From NCBI GenBank assembly GCA_011523485.1, contig WTGR01000624.1:1-20149 (forward strand): a stretch of 20,149 nt of DNA, given 5' to 3'. Of the stretch, positions 6,101 to 14,202 are shown one piece after another. Numbering within the stretch: position 1 is the stretch's first letter; each line of letters starts with the position of its first letter. A program made the translations under genes and the position numbers. Under the pieces are notes generated by a model, which was given only the letters and a program-made list of their open reading frames with translations, had not been told where the DNA came from and did no database searches. This stretch comes from Acidobacteriota bacterium (GTDB lineage: Bacteria; Acidobacteriota; Vicinamibacteria; Vicinamibacterales; UBA8438).

Positions 6101-8110
6101 ATGGCCCGCATGCTCCTCGTCGTCGCCGGTATCGTTCCGCTGCTCGGGTCCGCGGCCCCGGCGATTGCGGCGGGTGAGGAGCGGCGAGGCTCGCCACCGT
6201 CGGCCGCCGACGGGCTCGCGACCCCCACGGGCGGGCTGGCCGGGGTGATCACCACCGCGGATGGAGGCCCCGCCGGGGACGTCCTCGTCTCCGTGTCCGG
6301 CCCGGGCGGGTCTTCCCTTGCCGTTTCCGATTCCGCGGGGCGTTTCCGTTTCGATGCGCTTCCGGCAGGGCCCTACCTGATTCGAACGCACCCGCCCGGC
6401 GCCCGGCGCTTCGTGCAGGTGACGCCCGGCGGCGCGCTCTTCGCGCCGCTGGTGCTCGGGGGATCCGTCCTGGAGGAGACCCGTGAGATTCGGCTCGCGG
6501 GCGGCGCGTTCCAGTTCGGCAGTCTTCCGATGGCGCCTGTCCCCGTCGGGGAAGACTCGCCGCCGTTCTCCGAGGAAGCGGCCGCAGAGGCCGCCGACTC
6601 CTCGGCGCCGGACGAGTCGGATTCCGACTCGGGGCTGACGGGTCCCGGTGGCCGGCAGCCGTCCGAGAAGATGTGGCGGCTGCGCCGCGCGCGGCGCAGC
6701 GTGCTCAAGGACCGGCTGCTCGGTGCGTCCCTCGTGCAGACGGACGGGGGCCGCGCTCCCGGTGCGGGCGAGGCAGGCAACGTCTCCGAGCGCTGGACGG
6801 CCGGCCGGGGGGCGCTGGAGCCTCCGTTGGCGGGCCTGCCCGGGCTGCCGATCTCGGGCGAGGTTCAGTTTCTGACACGGGCGACCCTGGCCGGACCCAG
6901 CTTCTTCTGGCCCTCCGACGCGTGGCCCGGACAGGTGGCCTACGTGTCCGTGGCGCCGTCGGGGCCCGCCGACTGGGCGCTTCGGGGCACGGTCGACATG
7001 ACGACCGGCGAGACCTCTTCGTGGGCAATCGCCGGCTGGTACGCCGCCGCGCCGCAACCGGACCACGACGTGCAGGTGGCGATCTCGTACAGCCGGCAGG
7101 CGCACGCGGCTGCCGCCGACCTGCGCCTCGACGGCGCCAGGCCGGTCGATGCAGGCATTCCAAGCCGTGAGGTGGGGCGCATCGATGCGGTCGACACGTG
7201 GACGGTTTCTCCCGCCCTCGAGGTCGGCTACGGCGCCGAGCTCGCGCACTACGGGTACCTGGACGACGCGCGACTGCTGAGCCCGCGGGCCAGCGTCACG
7301 CTGTCGCCGATTGAACGAACCCGGGTGCGGGCAGCCCTGTCGCGAAACATGACCGCGCCCGGCGGCGAGCAGTTCCTGCCGCCTCTCGACGGCGTATGGC
7401 TGCCGCCGGAACGGACGTACACGTCGCTCTCGGATTCCCATGATCTGCGCGCGGAGCAGGTCCGGCACGTCGAAGCAGGCATCGAGCACGATCTCGGGGA
7501 GCGCTCCGTCATCGGCGTGCGGCGTTTCAGCCAGACCGTCGACGGTCAGCTCATGGCGATGTTCGCGCCGGGCGTGCATGCGCCGCTCGGCACCCTGCCC
7601 GCGTCCGGCGGGCACTACTATCTGACTGCCGCCGGCGGTGTCGACGTGGACGGCTGGGGAATGTCCCTCACGCACGAGATCGAGGAGCGGCTGCGGGGCG
7701 CGGTGGACTACCGCGTCGTTCGCGCGGAATGGATGCCGCCGGGGGCCGGGAGCATGACGGAGCCGGCGGCTGAATGGTTCCGAAGCGGCCGGGAGAACTT
7801 CCACGACGTGACGGCGACGCTGGAGGCCGAGATCCCCGAGACCTCCACGCGGGTAGCCGCGCGGTGCCGCTTCAGCACGGCATTCTCGCGGCTCGTTCAC
7901 GAGGGCGCAGCCTCCGGTCTCGACACCCGCTTCGACGTGCAGGTCACGCAGGCCCTGCCCTTCGCGCCGTTCGAGGGAAGCAGTTGGGAGTTGCTGGTGG
8001 CCCTGCGCAGCCTCTTCCACGAGCAGGCTCCCGGTGCGTCGGTCTACGACGAGTTGCTGGTTGTCGATCCGCCGCGGCAACTCGTCGGCGGTCTGGTCGT
8101 GCACTTCTAG
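6101..8110 (+). CDS. TonB-dependent-receptor-like outer-membrane protein with a carboxypeptidase-regulatory-like domain
   Basis: A 669-residue exported protein. A signal peptide (MARMLLVVAGIVPLLGSAAP and AIAA) is followed by a carboxypeptidase regulatory-like beta-sandwich at about residues 42-100 (GLAGVITTADGGPAGDVLVS, DSAGRFRFDALPAGPYLIRT). An acidic Ser/Asp/Glu linker then leads to a basic patch (MWRLRRARRSVLKDR). The second half has strand patterns of TonB-receptor barrels, for example SPRASVTLSPIERTRVRAAL and VRHVEAGIEHDLGERSVIGV. The protein ends in Phe (VVHF), the usual outer-membrane assembly signal. A recognisable plug domain and TonB box are not seen, so transport activity is uncertain; it could be a receptor-like adhesin or scaffold. 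An in-frame TTG at 6089 would add four residues and has a slightly better-placed purine tract. The preceding exported protein is in the same direction and likely the same transcript. Confidence 0.78.
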   Translation: MARMLLVVAGIVPLLGSAAPAIAAGEERRGSPPSAADGLATPTGGLAGVITTADGGPAGDVLVSVSGPGGSSLAVSDSAGRFRFDALPAGPYLIRTHPPGARRFVQVTPGGALFAPLVLGGSVLEETREIRLAGGAFQFGSLPMAPVPVGEDSPPFSEEAAAEAADSSAPDESDSDSGLTGPGGRQPSEKMWRLRRARRSVLKDRLLGASLVQTDGGRAPGAGEAGNVSERWTAGRGALEPPLAGLPGLPISGEVQFLTRATLAGPSFFWPSDAWPGQVAYVSVAPSGPADWALRGTVDMTTGETSSWAIAGWYAAAPQPDHDVQVAISYSRQAHAAAADLRLDGARPVDAGIPSREVGRIDAVDTWTVSPALEVGYGAELAHYGYLDDARLLSPRASVTLSPIERTRVRAALSRNMTAPGGEQFLPPLDGVWLPPERTYTSLSDSHDLRAEQVRHVEAGIEHDLGERSVIGVRRFSQTVDGQLMAMFAPGVHAPLGTLPASGGHYYLTAAGGVDVDGWGMSLTHEIEERLRGAVDYRVVRAEWMPPGAGSMTEPAAEWFRSGRENFHDVTATLEAEIPETSTRVAARCRFSTAFSRLVHEGAASGLDTRFDVQVTQALPFAPFEGSSWELLVALRSLFHEQAPGASVYDELLVVDPPRQLVGGLVVHF

Positions 8111-8159
8111 GAGCTTGCGCCGCAGAAGGCCTCGGAGTGGCTTCTGCTGCACGAGCTCC
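8110..8159 (+). terminator. Large imperfect stem-loop directly after the TonB-receptor-like gene
   Basis: The arm at 8110-8128 pairs with 8141-8159: of 19 positions, 16 are Watson-Crick, one is G-U and two are mismatched. The loop is 12 bases. It begins on the last base of the stop codon. No T-tract follows, so factor-independent termination is uncertain; mRNA 3'-end protection or a repeated palindromic element are alternatives. Confidence 0.45.
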
Positions 8160-8233
8160 TGGGACGTTGGGGGCTGCGGCCAACACGGAGCCTCGCGACG
8201 TGTTCGGCGGCGCTGGGAGCTTGCGCCGCAGAA
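8110..8233 (+). repeat. Pair of exact 18-bp direct repeats
   Basis: The 18-mer ggagcttgcgccgcagaa occurs at 8110-8127 and again at 8216-8233. The first copy is the left arm of the large stem-loop, and the second copy could compete for the same right arm (8141-8159). Between the copies is a smaller 6-bp stem (AACACG with CGTGTT). No transposase is nearby. Confidence 0.75.
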
Positions 8234-8276
8234 CGGGTTGGCGGCCCTTGGCCGCTGGCGCGCCGGCAGTTGACGG

Positions 8277-8300
8277 CACGATCCATAGTATTGGATCGTG
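8277..8300. promoter_or_regulatory. Perfect 9-bp inverted repeat, probable activator binding site (UAS)
   Basis: CACGATCCA and TGGATCGTG are exact reverse complements separated by TAGTAT. The centre is about 120 bp upstream of the start site predicted from the sigma-54-type promoter at 8383-8398, the usual distance for an enhancer bound by an NtrC-family dimer. The encoded response regulator of that family is in the operon downstream. Binding by that protein is an inference. Confidence 0.5.
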
Positions 8301-8382
8301 GAGTCCATTTTCCTGCATCCATCGCGGCGCCTCGGGAACCGGTATGCATGCGCGGCGTACGCCTGCGTTGTGATTCCTGACA

Positions 8383-8398
8383 TGGCGCGTGGTTTGCA
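8383..8398 (+). promoter_or_regulatory. Sigma-54 (-24/-12) promoter of the two-component operon
   Basis: TGGCGCGTGGTTTGCA matches the RpoN consensus TGGCACGrNNNTTGCW except for A to G at the fifth base and a T at the weakly conserved purine. The GG and GC dinucleotides are exactly 10 bp apart. Transcription is predicted near 8409, about 11 nt before the ATG at 8420. The leader has no Shine-Dalgarno sequence. Confidence 0.6.
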
Positions 8399-8419
8399 GC
8401 TGTTCAGTTCCCGGATGTC

Positions 8420-11338
8420 ATGACGCGGGTTGATCGCGAGGCGGGCTATCGCCGCTATCGGGGGGAGTGGGGCCGCGCTCTGCTGGCCGTGGGCGTGGTC
8501 GCCGCGTTGGTGTGTCTGGCCGTGGCCAACGCGGTCGTACGCGCCGGCGGGGGGGGCGTGGACGACGGCGTCCTGTGGACGGACAGCGCGGACGGTCTGG
8601 TCTCCTCGGCGGTAGAGCCGGACTCGCCGGCGGCGCGGGCGGGGATCGAGGCGGGCGACGTGCTGCTCGCCGTTCGGGGAGAGCCGATTGAGCGACGCGC
8701 GGACCTGCGGCGCCTGCTGCGCACCGTCGCCGAGGGGGAGCGGATCGACTATACGCTGCTGCGCCTCAGCCAGGAGCGGCTGCACACCGTTTCGCTGGAG
8801 AGGACCGCCGAGGTCTCGCTGCCCACCTACTTCGTGCTTGCATTGGTTGGACTGCTCGGTCTGCTCGTCGGCGCGGCGGTCCGGGTCCAGCGACCGGGAC
8901 ATCAAGCATCGCTCCATTTCTTCTGGTTGACCGTCGCGTTCTTCGGTGTGTTCGCGTTCTCGTACACCGGTCGGCACGACCGTCTGGACTGGATCTTCTT
9001 CTGGGCGGACGAAGTGGCCATCCTGTTGCTGGCCCCGCTCTTCATGCACTTCGCCCTGGTGTTTCCGGAGCGTACCCCGGGCCGGCTTCGCCGCCGGTTC
9101 GGGCATGCCGTCCTGCCCCTCGTGTACGCGCCGGCGGTCGTGCTCGGCTTCATGCAGGCGTCGGCCGTGGTCGGTCCGCAGGGCGGGACAGGCTTCCTGC
9201 AGGTTGTCGAGCGGGTCTGGAGCCTGCAGCACTTCTACCTGGCGGCGTGCACGCTGGGGGGGCTCGGGGCGATGGTCGCCGGACTCCGCCGCGTGAGCTC
9301 CGGCACGTCGCGGCGGCAACTTCGCTGGATCGTGTCGGGTGCGGTGCTCGGCGGCCTGCCCTTCACGTTGGCGTACGCGATACCCTACGCGCTTGGTTTC
9401 GATCCAGCCGGCGCAATCGAGCTGACCGCCGTCCCTCTCGGCCTGATTCCACTGGCCTTCGCGTCCGCGATCGTCCGCTACCGCCTCCGCGACGTCGAGG
9501 TCATCGTCAAGCGGAGCGTCGGCTGGGCGGCGGTCGTGGCGGCGATGGTCGTCATCTATCTCGGGCTGGAGCGTCTGGCCACGGAGGTGTTCCTCGACGA
9601 GGCCGATGAGCACAGCTCGACCATCGCCCTGCTGGCGACGGCGGTCGTCGTGCTGCTGGCGGGGCCGGTAAAGAGGGCCATTCAGACGATGCTCGACCGC
9701 GCCTACTATCGGGAGCGGTTCGACTATCGCCGCGCTCTGACCCGATTCGCGCGCGATCTGAATTCCGATCTGGACCTCGAGCGGCTGAGCGAACGGCTGG
9801 TCGGCCGGGTCGCGGAGACGCTCGGGCTCGACCGGATGGTGCTGCTGCTCGGTCGCGATCCGGCCGGCGGCGAGACCGGATTCGCGGACGATGATTTCGG
9901 TCCGATTCGGTGGGTCGGGTTCGACGCGCCGCCACCGGTTCTGTCTCGCGCCTCGAGCATCGGACAGCGGATGGTCGGCCGGCAGGCCGCACTGCTCGAC
10001 GACCCGGGCGACCGCTGGGAAAGCACGGCCGCCGACGCGGCGTTCTGGCAGGACCAGGGTCTGTACTACTTCGTGCCGTGCATCTCCGAAGAGGGGACCA
10101 TCGCGGTGATGGCCCTGGGTCGCAAGGGCAGCGGCCAGCCCCTGAGCAGCGAGGACATGGCGTTGCTGGCCGCGGTGGCCGGACAGGCGGCGACCGCGCT
10201 GGAGAACGGGCGCCTCTACGGCCGGCTGCGGGAGAAGGCGGGCGAGCTCGACCGCCTGCGGCAGTTCAGCGAGGACATCATCGAGTCGCTGAGCGACGGA
10301 CTTGCCGTGCTGGATCTCGACGATCGGATCCTGCGCTGGAACGCCGGGTTCGAGCGCCTGCACGGCGTGCCCCGCGCGGAGGCGATCGGCAGATCGCTGA
10401 ACGAGATGTTCGACCCGGATTTCGTCGGCCGCTTGAACGCCGCACGGGCGGAACGACCGGCGGGGGCCGCGCTCTACCGCGTGCCGCTGCTCTCCCGCCA
10501 CGGCGAGCAACGGCGGTTGCGGGTGAAGGCCGCCACCGCGCCCCTGTTGACGCCGAGCGGCCGGGTCAACGGGACGATGCTCATCGTGGTCGACAGCACG
10601 GCCCGCGTACAGCTCGAAGAGCAGTTGCAGCTCTCCGAGAAGATGGCCTCCATCGGGTTGCTCGCCGCCGGCGTCGCACACGAGGTCAACACGCCGCTGA
10701 CCGGGATTTCGAGCTTTACCCAGATGCTGCTCGAGGATGCGGATCCCGAGGATCCGCGGACGCGGCTCCTGGAAAAGATCGAACGGCAGACGTTCCGGGC
10801 GGCCCGGATCGTCAACGGGTTGCTGAATCTCGCGCGGCCGGGTCGCACGGATACGACCGGGCCGGTCGACATCAACGTGGTGGTCGGCGACGTCCTGGTG
10901 CTGCTCGAGCATCAGTTCGAAGCCGGCAACATCAAGGTGCGGCGCGAGCTGGCCGCTCCTCCGCCGGTGGTTCGCGGCGTCGAGTTCAAGATGCAGCAGG
11001 TTTTTCTCAACCTGTTTCTCAATGCCCGCGACGCGATGCCGAGCGGCGGATGGTTGACGGTGAGCAGCCGGGTGGAGGGCGAGAGCGCCGTCATCGAGGT
11101 GGCCGACACGGGTTCCGGCATCTCGCCGGAGCACCTCTCACGGATATACGATCCGTTCTTCACGACCAAGGCCGTCGGTCGGGGAACCGGCCTCGGATTG
11201 TCGGTGACCTACGGCGTCGTGCAGGAACATCAGGGGACCATCGCGTGCGCGAGCCGGCCCGGGCACGGGACGCGGTTCATGCTGACGCTGCCGCTCGCCG
11301 TCCCCGACCGGGCGCCGGCCACCGAGGCCGCCCACTGA
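8420..11338 (+). CDS. Membrane sensor histidine kinase with PDZ, multi-helix membrane, GAF and PAS domains (NtrB-like kinase core)
   Basis: A 972-residue inner-membrane kinase that should phosphorylate the response regulator encoded 16 bp downstream. The order is: one N-terminal membrane helix (about 15-38); a PDZ-like domain (about 45-120, [20 protein letters not shown]), presumably periplasmic; a bundle of about eight helices (about 130-420); a GAF-like domain (about 450-600); a PAS domain (about 615-725, [20 protein letters not shown]); HisKA; and HATPase_c. The phospho-acceptor is His754 in [12 protein letters not shown]. The ATPase N-box holds Asn868 ([11 protein letters not shown]), followed by [10 protein letters not shown], the F-box DPFFTTK and the G2 box GRGTGLGLS. 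All catalytic residues are present. The ATG at 8420 fits the predicted sigma-54 transcript. The stimulus is unknown; the PDZ placement suggests sensing of unfolded or C-terminal peptides in the envelope. Confidence 0.93.
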   Translation: MTRVDREAGYRRYRGEWGRALLAVGVVAALVCLAVANAVVRAGGGGVDDGVLWTDSADGLVSSAVEPDSPAARAGIEAGDVLLAVRGEPIERRADLRRLLRTVAEGERIDYTLLRLSQERLHTVSLERTAEVSLPTYFVLALVGLLGLLVGAAVRVQRPGHQASLHFFWLTVAFFGVFAFSYTGRHDRLDWIFFWADEVAILLLAPLFMHFALVFPERTPGRLRRRFGHAVLPLVYAPAVVLGFMQASAVVGPQGGTGFLQVVERVWSLQHFYLAACTLGGLGAMVAGLRRVSSGTSRRQLRWIVSGAVLGGLPFTLAYAIPYALGFDPAGAIELTAVPLGLIPLAFASAIVRYRLRDVEVIVKRSVGWAAVVAAMVVIYLGLERLATEVFLDEADEHSSTIALLATAVVVLLAGPVKRAIQTMLDRAYYRERFDYRRALTRFARDLNSDLDLERLSERLVGRVAETLGLDRMVLLLGRDPAGGETGFADDDFGPIRWVGFDAPPPVLSRASSIGQRMVGRQAALLDDPGDRWESTAADAAFWQDQGLYYFVPCISEEGTIAVMALGRKGSGQPLSSEDMALLAAVAGQAATALENGRLYGRLREKAGELDRLRQFSEDIIESLSDGLAVLDLDDRILRWNAGFERLHGVPRAEAIGRSLNEMFDPDFVGRLNAARAERPAGAALYRVPLLSRHGEQRRLRVKAATAPLLTPSGRVNGTMLIVVDSTARVQLEEQLQLSEKMASIGLLAAGVAHEVNTPLTGISSFTQMLLEDADPEDPRTRLLEKIERQTFRAARIVNGLLNLARPGRTDTTGPVDINVVVGDVLVLLEHQFEAGNIKVRRELAAPPPVVRGVEFKMQQVFLNLFLNARDAMPSGGWLTVSSRVEGESAVIEVADTGSGISPEHLSRIYDPFFTTKAVGRGTGLGLSVTYGVVQEHQGTIACASRPGHGTRFMLTLPLAVPDRAPATEAAH

Positions 11339-11354
11339 ATCACGAGGCTGTTGC

Positions 11355-12881
11355 ATGCTGGACGGAGCTTCGCTCCTGGTCGTCGACGACGAAGCGATCA
11401 TGCGGGAGATCCTCCACTCCCTGCTGGAGCGCCAGGGGTGCCGCATACGGCTCGCCGAGTCGGGACAGGAGGGTCTGGAGCTGGCGCGGGCGGGAACGTT
11501 CGATGCGGTGCTGCTGGACGTCATGATGCCGGGAAAGGACGGGCTCGCGGTCCTCGAGGAGATCGGGCGGCTCGACGACGCGCCCCCGGTGATCATGATT
11601 ACCGCTTTCGGCACGTCGAAGAACACGCGCGAGGCGTTCAAGCGGGGCGCCTTCGACTTCATCGAGAAGCCGTTCAAGAACGACGACGTGCTGCTCGTCG
11701 TGCGCAACGCCGTGGCGCAGCAGCGGCTGATGAGCGAGAACCGCGTGCTGCGCCAGAACCTCCGGGCGCAGGCGGGACGGTTCAGCGACATCATCGGTCA
11801 CAGTCCACGTATCCGGAGCGTCTTCGAGATCATCGCGCAGGCGTCGCCGAGCCGCGCCACCATTCTCGTTTCCGGGGAGAGCGGTACGGGCAAGGAGCTC
11901 GTGGCGCGCGCCGTCCACGCCAACTCGCCGCGCGCCGGGCGGCCGTTCGTCACCGTCAACTCGGGCAGCCTGCCTCCGGACCTGCTGGAATCGAATCTCT
12001 TCGGGCACGTCAAGGGCGCCTTCACCGGGGCGGTCAGCGCCAAGAAGGGGCTGTTCGAGATGGCCGACAACGGGAGCATCTTCTTCGACGAGATCGGGAC
12101 GGTTCCGCTCGAAACCCAGGCGAAGCTGTTGCGGGTGATCCAGGAGCGCGAGTTCCGGCGTCTGGGGGGCCTCGACACCATCAAGGTGGACGTCCGGATC
12201 ATCGCCGCCACGAACGTGAACCTGCAGCAGATGGTCGAGGACGGATCGTTCCGGGAGGATCTGTACTATCGGCTCCATGTGATCGCGATCGATCTGCCGC
12301 CCCTGCGCGAGCGTATCGAGGACGTGCCGCTGCTGGCGCGGAGCTTCCTCACGAAGTACGGCAAGGAGAACAACAAGCCCGATCTGGAGCTGACGCCGGA
12401 CGCCATGCAGCTTCTCGAGGCGTACCACTGGCCCGGCAACGTGCGGGAGCTGGAGAACGTGATCGAGCGGGCGGCGGTGCTGACGGTCAAGCGCCAGATC
12501 GGCCCCGAGCTGGTTCCCGACGTCGTCAAGGCGTCGCCGTCGTTCCAACTGCCGCACTTCGACATGCCGCCGGACGGCATTCCCTTCCGCAAGATCATCG
12601 ACAGCATGGAAGTGCGGTTGATCGTCCGCGCGCTCGAGGCGGCCGGGGGGGTGCAGAAGCGCGCCGCGGAGTTGCTGCGGGTCAAACCGACGACGCTCAA
12701 CGAGATGATCAAGCGCCACGGAATACGGGCGCGCGCGTCTCGCGCCGGCGCCGCCGCTTCCGCCCGGGCCCGCACCGCCGCCGCGGGCAGTACCGATCCC
12801 GGACCGGCGGGCTCACGGTCCGCCCCCTTGATGTCCGACCTGGTGGAGGCGTTCGACAGGCGTCTGAGCCGCGCCGACTGA
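11355..12881 (+). CDS. Sigma-54-dependent response regulator, NtrC family
   Basis: A 508-residue activator of RpoN promoters. The receiver domain (about 5-120) has acidic residues Asp11-Asp12, the phosphorylation site Asp55 in LLDVMMPGKDG, and the conserved Lys in IEKPF. The AAA+ domain has Walker A GESGTGKE, an intact GAFTGA loop at 221-226 that contacts sigma-54, Walker B SIFFDEIG, and an arginine-finger block with LYYRL. A Fis-type helix-turn-helix begins near residue 433 (VQKRAAELLRVKPTTLNEMI). Unusually, about 50 residues follow the helix-turn-helix: an Ala/Arg/Ser-rich linker ending in a small helical segment (SDLVEAFDRRLSRAD). The start has GAGG at 11344-11347, seven bases upstream of the ATG. 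It is co-transcribed with the kinase and converges on the glycosyltransferase operon with a 7-bp gap. Confidence 0.96.
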   Translation: MLDGASLLVVDDEAIMREILHSLLERQGCRIRLAESGQEGLELARAGTFDAVLLDVMMPGKDGLAVLEEIGRLDDAPPVIMITAFGTSKNTREAFKRGAFDFIEKPFKNDDVLLVVRNAVAQQRLMSENRVLRQNLRAQAGRFSDIIGHSPRIRSVFEIIAQASPSRATILVSGESGTGKELVARAVHANSPRAGRPFVTVNSGSLPPDLLESNLFGHVKGAFTGAVSAKKGLFEMADNGSIFFDEIGTVPLETQAKLLRVIQEREFRRLGGLDTIKVDVRIIAATNVNLQQMVEDGSFREDLYYRLHVIAIDLPPLRERIEDVPLLARSFLTKYGKENNKPDLELTPDAMQLLEAYHWPGNVRELENVIERAAVLTVKRQIGPELVPDVVKASPSFQLPHFDMPPDGIPFRKIIDSMEVRLIVRALEAAGGVQKRAAELLRVKPTTLNEMIKRHGIRARASRAGAAASARARTAAAGSTDPGPAGSRSAPLMSDLVEAFDRRLSRAD

Positions 12882-12888
12882 GGCCCGT

Positions 12889-14202
12889 CTATCGTTTCCG
12901 CGCCGCTCTCGGTTTGCCGCGGCCTCCGCCCCGCGGGCTGCGCGAGCGCCGCGCGCGGACCGGGCGTTCCGCGGCCACGCCCTCGATGAGCTGATCGTAC
13001 TTGCGCAGGATGACGTCCCACTCGTAGTGGGCCCGGACGTATTCCTGCCCGTTGCGACCGAGCGCCTCGCGCAGGTTCGCATCCCCGAGCAACAGCGTGA
13101 GACACTCGACGAACTCGTCGCGATCGGCGTAGTAGAGACCTGCGTTGCTGCGCTGGCAGTGCTCGCGCACGACCTCGCTGCGCGCGTTGGCGAGCACCGG
13201 GGTGCCCACCGCGAACGCCTCGAGGGCGAGCAGGGACAGGCTCTCGTAGGGCGACGGCACGGCCACCACCGTGGCCGCCTGCAGCGCCTCGAGGCGTTCG
13301 GCCTCCGGCAGCAGGCCCGCGAACCGGATGAACGGGGCTTCCGGAATCCGCATCAACTTGACGCCCATCAGGGCCAGGACCGCGTCTCCCCGGCTGTCCG
13401 CGTAGCTGCTGAAGTGCGCGATCAGCTCCTCGCAGCCCTTGCCCGGATCGATGCGGCCGCCGTACAGGACGAAGGGCTCGTAGAGCCGATGCCGCCGCCG
13501 AAACGCGGCGGCGCTCGCGCGTCGCGGATCGACTTCGGGCTCGATGGTCGACTCGTCCGGATCCGGTTCCTCGACGTCGGTCGTGAACTGCGGCGGCAGG
13601 TCCACGCCGCAGCCGACCGTCGCCTCCGCCACGGCGCCGACGCGGAAACGGCTCCGCACGAACGCCCGCTCGACGTCGGTGTTGTAGGCCATGCCGGCCG
13701 GCGAGCCGAAGACGTCGCGGTAGATGCCGAGTCGAATCGCGGGCTCGTCGTGCGCCGTCGGCACCAGAATGCTGCGTCGTGGATCCACGCGCAACCCGAG
13801 CACGGTCGGCGCGTAGAGGTAGGTGAAGAAGATCAGCGCGTCGTACCCGGTGTGGCGCCGCTCGAGATGCTCGATCAGGGCCGGGCACCAGGGACCCTGT
13901 CGCTTCAGCCATTCGAGCTCGTCGTCGGCGCCGTGCGGGTTGGAGTAGATCCAGTCCGAGTACTCGTTGAAGCTCTCGAGGTCACGGGCCCGATCGTTGG
14001 GGAAGCGATGCACGGTCACGCCGCGTATGCGATCGGCGCCCTCGGGGTACTCGTTCGCCCAGGTGACGTAGTCGCGGGCGCATGTGGTCAGGACCTCGAC
14101 GTCGTGCCGCGCGGCGAGCCGTTCCGCCACGAGCCGGCAGAGATACTCGGAACCGCCGATGATCTCGGTCCCGTACCGTTGGACGATGAAGGCGATCTTC
14201 AC
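12889..14202 (-). CDS. Glycosyltransferase, GT4/GT-B fold (type A')
   Basis: A 437-residue cytosolic or membrane-associated sugar transferase, last gene of the operon. The N-terminal acceptor domain starts MKIAFIVQRYGTEIIGGSEY; the donor-binding domain has GGRIDPGKGCEEL and the E-x7-E motif Glu320/Glu328 (SPYESLSLLALEAF), the retaining-GT4 signature. It is a paralogue of the operon's first glycosyltransferase: QRYG, CARDY at 41-45 and VPTA at 147-150 fall at identical residue numbers in both. A poorly ordered acidic insert lies at about 205-226, and the C-terminus is a very basic Arg/Gly/Lys tail (RARRSRSPRGGGRGKPRAAR) not needed for catalysis. The ATG overlaps the stop of the previous gene by 4 bp, indicating translational coupling. 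Donor and acceptor sugars cannot be told from sequence. Confidence 0.92.
   Translation of the reverse strand: MKIAFIVQRYGTEIIGGSEYLCRLVAERLAARHDVEVLTTCARDYVTWANEYPEGADRIRGVTVHRFPNDRARDLESFNEYSDWIYSNPHGADDELEWLKRQGPWCPALIEHLERRHTGYDALIFFTYLYAPTVLGLRVDPRRSILVPTAHDEPAIRLGIYRDVFGSPAGMAYNTDVERAFVRSRFRVGAVAEATVGCGVDLPPQFTTDVEEPDPDESTIEPEVDPRRASAAAFRRRHRLYEPFVLYGGRIDPGKGCEELIAHFSSYADSRGDAVLALMGVKLMRIPEAPFIRFAGLLPEAERLEALQAATVVAVPSPYESLSLLALEAFAVGTPVLANARSEVVREHCQRSNAGLYYADRDEFVECLTLLLGDANLREALGRNGQEYVRAHYEWDVILRKYDQLIEGVAAERPVRARRSRSPRGGGRGKPRAARKR

Larger units (their letters stand above)
8111..8419. other. 309-bp gene-free control region before the histidine kinase
   Basis: No convincing coding frame is present. 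The stretch holds, in order, the large stem-loop and the first 18-bp repeat, the second repeat copy, and a GCGGCC/GGCCGC hairpin with a 3-base loop at 8241-8255. A perfect 9-bp inverted repeat follows at 8277-8300, and a sigma-54-type promoter at 8383-8398. It separates the outer-membrane protein gene from the two-component operon. Confidence 0.6.

Noticed and set aside
8241..8255. GCGGCC-CTT-GGCCGC hairpin as an intrinsic terminator
   Set aside because: The stem is only 6 bp with no T-tract, and such hairpins are common by chance in GC-rich spacers. It is mentioned only as part of the region description.
8110..8300. Miniature transposable element (MITE) bounded by the 18-bp repeats
   Set aside because: The repeats are direct rather than terminal inverted, no target-site duplication was found, and no transposase is nearby. 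A genome copy count would be needed.
5042..11134. A 2030-codon open frame on the minus strand
   Set aside because: It lies antisense to the exported protein, the TonB-receptor-like gene and the histidine kinase, all with clear domains or signal peptides. Its translation is rich in Arg, His, Gln and Gly with no motif, typical of an antisense shadow in GC-rich coding DNA.
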